From contig JAHWJJ010000028.1 in NCBI GenBank assembly GCA_019348475.1, positions 1-17,096 of the forward strand: a DNA stretch of 17,096 nt, in the 5' to 3' direction. This DNA comes from Gemmatimonadota bacterium (GTDB taxonomy: Bacteria > Gemmatimonadota > Gemmatimonadetes > Longimicrobiales > Longimicrobiaceae). Under the pieces are notes generated by a model. The model did no database searches, had not been told where the DNA came from, and was given only the letters and a program-made list of their open reading frames with translations. Shown piece after piece: positions 14,585-17,096 of this stretch. A program made the translations under genes and the position numbers. Positions within the stretch are counted from its first letter, which is position 1, and the number at the start of each line of letters is the position of its first letter.

Positions 14585-14836
14585 GTGATCAGGATCGTAC
14601 CGAATTCCGGCCGGCCGCAGCCGCCCAGCGGCGGCAGGATTTCTACCTCGCGCTTACCCCTGGTTACCGGCACCGCGCAGCGTCCTCCAGCGCCTCGTCC
14701 GGCGATACAGATCAGACAAACGCGCGAAGAACCCCGATCGCTCGCAAGGCGCGAGCAATCGGGGTACCCGCAGCTCAATCCGGACTGCCCATCCAGCGGA
14801 TCGGAGCCGGGGCTGGGGGTCAGGAGGCGCACATGA
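14585..14836 (+). CDS. Possible small ORF with strong ribosome site
   Basis: GGAGGAG (14574-14580) stands 4 bases before GTG 14585, which opens an 83-residue proline/arginine-rich frame (MIRIVPNSGRPQPPSGG...). An ATG two bases earlier is followed at once by a stop. The product has no recognisable fold, and the terminator-like hairpin at 14731-14765 lies inside it, so it may be a relic or chance. Otherwise 14454-14819 holds only that hairpin. Confidence 0.2.
   Translation: MIRIVPNSGRPQPPSGGRISTSRLPLVTGTAQRPPAPRPAIQIRQTREEPRSLARREQSGYPQLNPDCPSSGSEPGLGVRRRT
14731..14765 (-). terminator. Terminator-like hairpin after the lipoprotein gene
   Basis: A 15-bp stem with one mismatch (ACCCCGATCGCTCGC at 14731-14745, pairing with 14751-14765) surrounds the loop AAGGC. 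On the minus strand it is followed by TCTTC. It lies about 55 bases beyond the lipoprotein stop at 14820. Confidence 0.65.
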
Positions 14837-15584
14837 GCGCGCCGGGATCCTCCCGCACGTGCACCTGTGCGTCCGCAGCCTTACCGTTTGCATCGGTGAC
14901 CACGACCCGGAGCGTGAAATCGGTATTGATGTCCCCGCTGAGCACGCCACCCGTGTACGAACTACCGGAGCCGACAAGATTGCCGTCGTACCACCAGTTG
15001 TACGTGTATCCTCCGCCCCCGCCGCTCGCATGTGCCGTCCAGGTACACTGTGTCCCCGGGTAGATCTCGGAAGGGCCATCGATTGTAACCGTGGGGGACG
15101 GAGGCACTTCTACGGCGCAACTCCTCTCCCCGTTGTGCCAGAACGGCGTAGTCCCGTTGGCGCATGTCCACTTTCTGCAATCGGAGTCTCGTACGCCTAC
15201 CCTCACACCGCAGAGTGCATTGGACGGACACGCTGACGCGGGGCAAGCTTCATAGCAGTCCCAGCAGATGTGCGAGTACCACGGTGTCAGTTCCGACTTA
15301 CCGGGACACTGATACCAGGCCAAGTCCTGGAAGCCCGAAGCATCCGGGATGATCTGAGTAACCACACCGCCCGGCTCCCCACAGGCCTCCATTGAACAAT
15401 TCGGGCTCAAGGCGCTGGTGCTGAACTCGATCGGAGTGTCAACAGCCGGCACGGTGTCATACGATATGCTGGTCATGTGCGGCGGCAGACCCACCGGGTT
15501 GGGCTGCTGGATCATCGACGTGGCGTCGCACGCCGCAAGCGTAACCACGATAGTGCCGAGCAGACCCGCGGCGCGTGTGATCAT
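14820..15584 (-). CDS. Cysteine-rich lipoprotein with C-terminal Ig/PKD-like domain
   Basis: The 254 residues begin MITRAAGLLGTIVVTLAACD, a lipoprotein signal with lipobox LAAC and modified Cys19, so the protein is membrane-anchored outside the cytoplasm. After a proline-rich spacer comes a cysteine-dense region (C63 to C156) including CWDCYEACPASACP (107-120), eleven cysteines in about 95 residues. A beta-sandwich of the Ig/PKD kind follows (about 163-246: PTVTIDGPSEIYPGTQCTWT, then TYNWWYDGNLVGSGSSYTGG and DFTLRVVVTDANGKAADAQV). I know no family for the cysteine region. ATG 15584 follows GGCAGGA at good spacing. Base composition is less GC-rich than neighbouring genes, hinting at transfer or a surface-protein bias. 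Function unknown; disulfide-stabilised binding or an exposed surface role is inference. Confidence 0.8.
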   Translation of the reverse strand: MITRAAGLLGTIVVTLAACDATSMIQQPNPVGLPPHMTSISYDTVPAVDTPIEFSTSALSPNCSMEACGEPGGVVTQIIPDASGFQDLAWYQCPGKSELTPWYSHICWDCYEACPASACPSNALCGVRVGVRDSDCRKWTCANGTTPFWHNGERSCAVEVPPSPTVTIDGPSEIYPGTQCTWTAHASGGGGGYTYNWWYDGNLVGSGSSYTGGVLSGDINTDFTLRVVVTDANGKAADAQVHVREDPGALMCAS

Positions 15585-15651
15585 GATCGTCCTGCCTTTT
15601 TTAGCCAGAGATGAGAGGCCCGTCGGTCATCCGCCACCGTGGGCGACGCCG

Positions 15652-15840
15652 CAAAGATGGGCCGGCTGCTGGAGATGCTGTCGGACCGCGTCGGCGCGTT
15701 CGAGGGCATCGCGAACCAGCATTCCCTCGCAAGACGGTGGTCCTCGACCGCGCGCGCATCCTGCGCCTGCTGTCCCCGATAATGCGGGCTCGCCGAGACT
15801 CCCCTTACTGGATTGGCTACGGCGGCAGTTCCTCCGCCTA
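15652..15840 (+). pseudogene. Possible frameshifted gene fragment
   Basis: Two adjoining + frames look coding-like. ATG 15658 opens MGRLLEMLSDRVGAFEGIAN with high-GC third positions. After about 15735 another frame reads KTVVLDRARILRLLSPIMRA and ends SPYWIGYGGSSSA at a stop inside the hairpin 15821-15852. One indel would join them. No family is recognised. This could equally be the untranslated leader of the lipoprotein gene on the other strand. Confidence 0.25.
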
Positions 15841-15852
15841 GGAACTGCCGCC
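15821..15852. terminator. Perfect hairpin after the RiPP-like gene
   Basis: GGCGGCAGTTCCT (15821-15833) pairs completely with 15840-15852 around a 6-base loop. It lies 18 bases after the peptide gene's stop (minus strand) and separates it from the lipoprotein gene. No T-run follows, so termination may be partial. Confidence 0.75.
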
Positions 15853-15869
15853 GCCTTCTCCCGCCGGGG

Positions 15870-16013
15870 TCATTCACAGCACTGACGCGGCGGGCAGTAG
15901 GTGTCCAGGCAGCTCTGCGCGTTCTCCCGCTCCGTGGGCGCCAGCGGGGTGTTCGGCGCCTCGAACGACTCGACGGTGAGGGCGTTCAGGTCCAGCTTGA
16001 GCTTCGCTTCCAT
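15870..16013 (-). CDS. RiPP-like precursor peptide (pinensin-type leader)
   Basis: This 47-residue peptide starts MEAKLKLDLNALTVESFEAP. Such a lysine/leucine/aspartate leader with VESFE is typical of small lanthipeptide-like precursors of the pinensin type, frequent in Longimicrobium-like genomes. The tail NAQSCLDTYCPPRQCCE has four cysteines (35, 40, 45, 46). Ser34 and Thr38 (and Thr22, Thr27 further up) are the only dehydratable residues after the leader, so at most a few thioether rings could form; disulfides are an alternative. GGAGG (16019-16023, minus) lies 5 bases before ATG 16013, an excellent ribosome site. The gene has a candidate promoter and ends in a hairpin. No LanB, LanC, protease or exporter is in the window, so any maturation enzymes would act from elsewhere. 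Too small for many annotation pipelines. Confidence 0.75.
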   Translation of the reverse strand: MEAKLKLDLNALTVESFEAPNTPLAPTERENAQSCLDTYCPPRQCCE

Positions 16014-16070
16014 GCTATCCTCCAGGAAAGGCGTCAACTCTGTCGGCCGTGGATTCGGACCGACCACACA

Positions 16071-16099
16071 AGAATATCGTCACCGCACGCGCTGCGCAA
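16071..16099 (-). promoter_or_regulatory. Candidate promoter of the RiPP-like gene
   Basis: On the minus strand TTGCGC (16094-16099) is followed by exactly 17 bases and TATTCT (16071-16076), a fair sigma-70-type match. It would start RNA near 16064 with a leader of about 50 bases ahead of ATG 16013. The rest of 16100-16185 shows no gene. Confidence 0.45.
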
Positions 16100-16185
16100 C
16101 CCGAAGGCGCAAAACGCACGCACAGTTGACTACAAAGCTCATGGGGACTGAGTTGCGGGGGTGATCCACCACGCAAACGCCGCCC

Positions 16186-17096
16186 CTACCGCCGATCGGC
16201 GCCGGGCGGTGCCGGGAGGGATGAGAGATGCCCGGTTCCCGCCGCCTCGTTCACCTCCCGCGCCGCGCGCAGGCCGGACCGCAGCGCGCCTTCCATCCAT
16301 CCCGGGCGCGCGGTGGTGTGCTCCCCGGCGAAGTGGACCCGGCCCACGGCGCGCGCCGCCTCCGGGACGAACTCCAGCAGTTGGCCCGGGCGCCACCAGG
16401 GATAGGCGCCGCGCGCCCACGGGTCGGCGTCCCAGTCCTTCGACGTACCCACCTCGAAGTGGGCGGCCGCGCCCGGAAAGACGCGCTCCAGGTGCTCCAG
16501 GGCGAAGCGGACCCGCTCCCCCGGGGGTAGCTGCGCCGCGGCGCGGGCACGGGGCCCGGCCAGGTACGTCTCCAGGATGGCGCACTCGCCCGCCTGGCCC
16601 TCACTCGCGGGGTTCACCATCTGGATCGGCGTGTCGGTCTCCGCGTATCCGCACAGCCGCTCGTCTTCCCAGAACCGGCGCCTGAACTGGAGGAAGATGC
16701 GCGTGACCGACGTCTGCGGGGTCTCGCGGATCGCCCGCATCCGCTCCGGTTCCGGCGGCGGCGCGATCTCCATCCGTGCCAGGAGCGGGAGCGGGACGGC
16801 GCAGACGACGTAGTCGGCCCGGACGGTCTGGTTCGAGCCGCGGTCGAGGTACGCGACACTCGCGCCCCCGGCATCGTGCGTCACCTGGACGACGGGCGCT
16901 TGCAGGCGGATGCGGCCCCGCAGCCGGTCGGCGAACGCGCGGGGGAGCAGGTCCGTGCCGCCCCGCACCACCGACGGCGCCCCGCCGCGGTGGAGCGCCA
17001 GGCCCCGCAGGTGCGCCAGCGCGGAGACCGCGTCGATCCCGTCGCCCAGCAGCGACGGGTCGCCGTGCGTGAGCTCCACCGGAGTGCCGTCGGGGG
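16186..17096 (-). CDS. Flavin-dependent amine oxidase, C-terminal part
   Basis: The frame runs off the right edge, so the N-terminal FAD-binding Rossmann motif is outside the window; about 303 residues are visible. GGAPSVVRGGTDLLPRAFAD, with the following DRL, is the conserved segment that positions substrate and flavin. RADYVVCAVPLPLLARMEIA is the usual GMG-preceding strand block. The C-terminal FAD motif reads VHFAGEHTTARPGWMEGALR with SGLRAA after it, as in monoamine oxidases and related polyamine or L-amino acid oxidases. WARGAYPWWRPGQ matches the aromatic-cage strand, in which a tryptophan pair (PWW) sits near the flavin. The substrate is unknown. The enzyme lacks visible membrane anchoring at this end and stops at TAG 16186-16188. 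Confidence 0.9.
   Translation of the reverse strand, partial: PDGTPVELTHGDPSLLGDGIDAVSALAHLRGLALHRGGAPSVVRGGTDLLPRAFADRLRGRIRLQAPVVQVTHDAGGASVAYLDRGSNQTVRADYVVCAVPLPLLARMEIAPPPEPERMRAIRETPQTSVTRIFLQFRRRFWEDERLCGYAETDTPIQMVNPASEGQAGECAILETYLAGPRARAAAQLPPGERVRFALEHLERVFPGAAAHFEVGTSKDWDADPWARGAYPWWRPGQLLEFVPEAARAVGRVHFAGEHTTARPGWMEGALRSGLRAAREVNEAAGTGHLSSLPAPPGADRR

Noticed and set aside
14583..14588. Start-stop minimal ORF (ATG TGA) behind GGAGGAG
   Set aside because: It may be chance beside the GTG 14585 frame; there is no downstream gene whose control it would explain.

Overview
The window is high-GC bacterial chromosome (roughly 65-70% G+C by eye) with bacterial-type gene starts. The best guess at origin is Gemmatimonadota, close to Longimicrobium. 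Three things point there: a tiny peptide gene with the lysine/leucine/aspartate-rich leader ending in VESFE that is typical of the small pinensin-like peptides common in that group; structured GAATGAATTC-containing intergenic repeats; and the mixture of DUF389, DUF2254 and glycine-zipper membrane proteins. This is inference from pattern recognition and no database was searched.

Layout. Positions 1-250 hold two GC-rich palindromes and a GGGAATA-type simple repeat. On the + strand follow three housekeeping genes: DNA polymerase III delta' (251-1396), moaC (1504-1998) and a membrane-anchored lytic transglycosylase (2055-2714), closed by a perfect 17-bp hairpin. An octamer repeat lies at 2831-2887. 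Two minus-strand genes come next: a conserved hypothetical protein (2891-3514) and a baeRF/Vms1-like release-factor-family protein (3665-4807), the latter with a clear terminator. The stretch 4808-6666 is accessory: a broken thioredoxin-like gene, an orphan gene resembling the CXXCG immunity proteins of polymorphic-toxin systems, and a three-copy structured repeat of about 215 bp.

A closely spaced minus-strand pair of multispanning membrane proteins follows (DUF389 then DUF2254, 6667-9272), then an M50-type membrane metalloprotease (9665-10297). About 160 bp containing the start of the DUF389 gene, with its ribosome binding site and upstream leader, recurs at 10783-10943. There it is fused in frame to the C-terminal half of a glycine-zipper protein. 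Next are a P-loop kinase-like gene (11103-11726), a possible broken secreted peptide, a GNAT acetyltransferase (12027-12512), and a LuxR-type regulator (12677-13900) divergent from a cupin gene (13944-14453) with only 43 bp between them.

The last part (14454-17096) holds a cysteine-rich lipoprotein with an Ig/PKD-like C-terminal domain (14820-15584), a 47-residue RiPP-like precursor (15870-16013) with its own candidate promoter, strong Shine-Dalgarno and terminator hairpin, and the C-terminal part of a flavin amine oxidase that runs off the right edge. The core genes are ordinary. The parts worth a second look are the RiPP-like peptide without visible maturation genes, the promoter/start-capture duplication, the structured repeats, and the gene remnants beside them.
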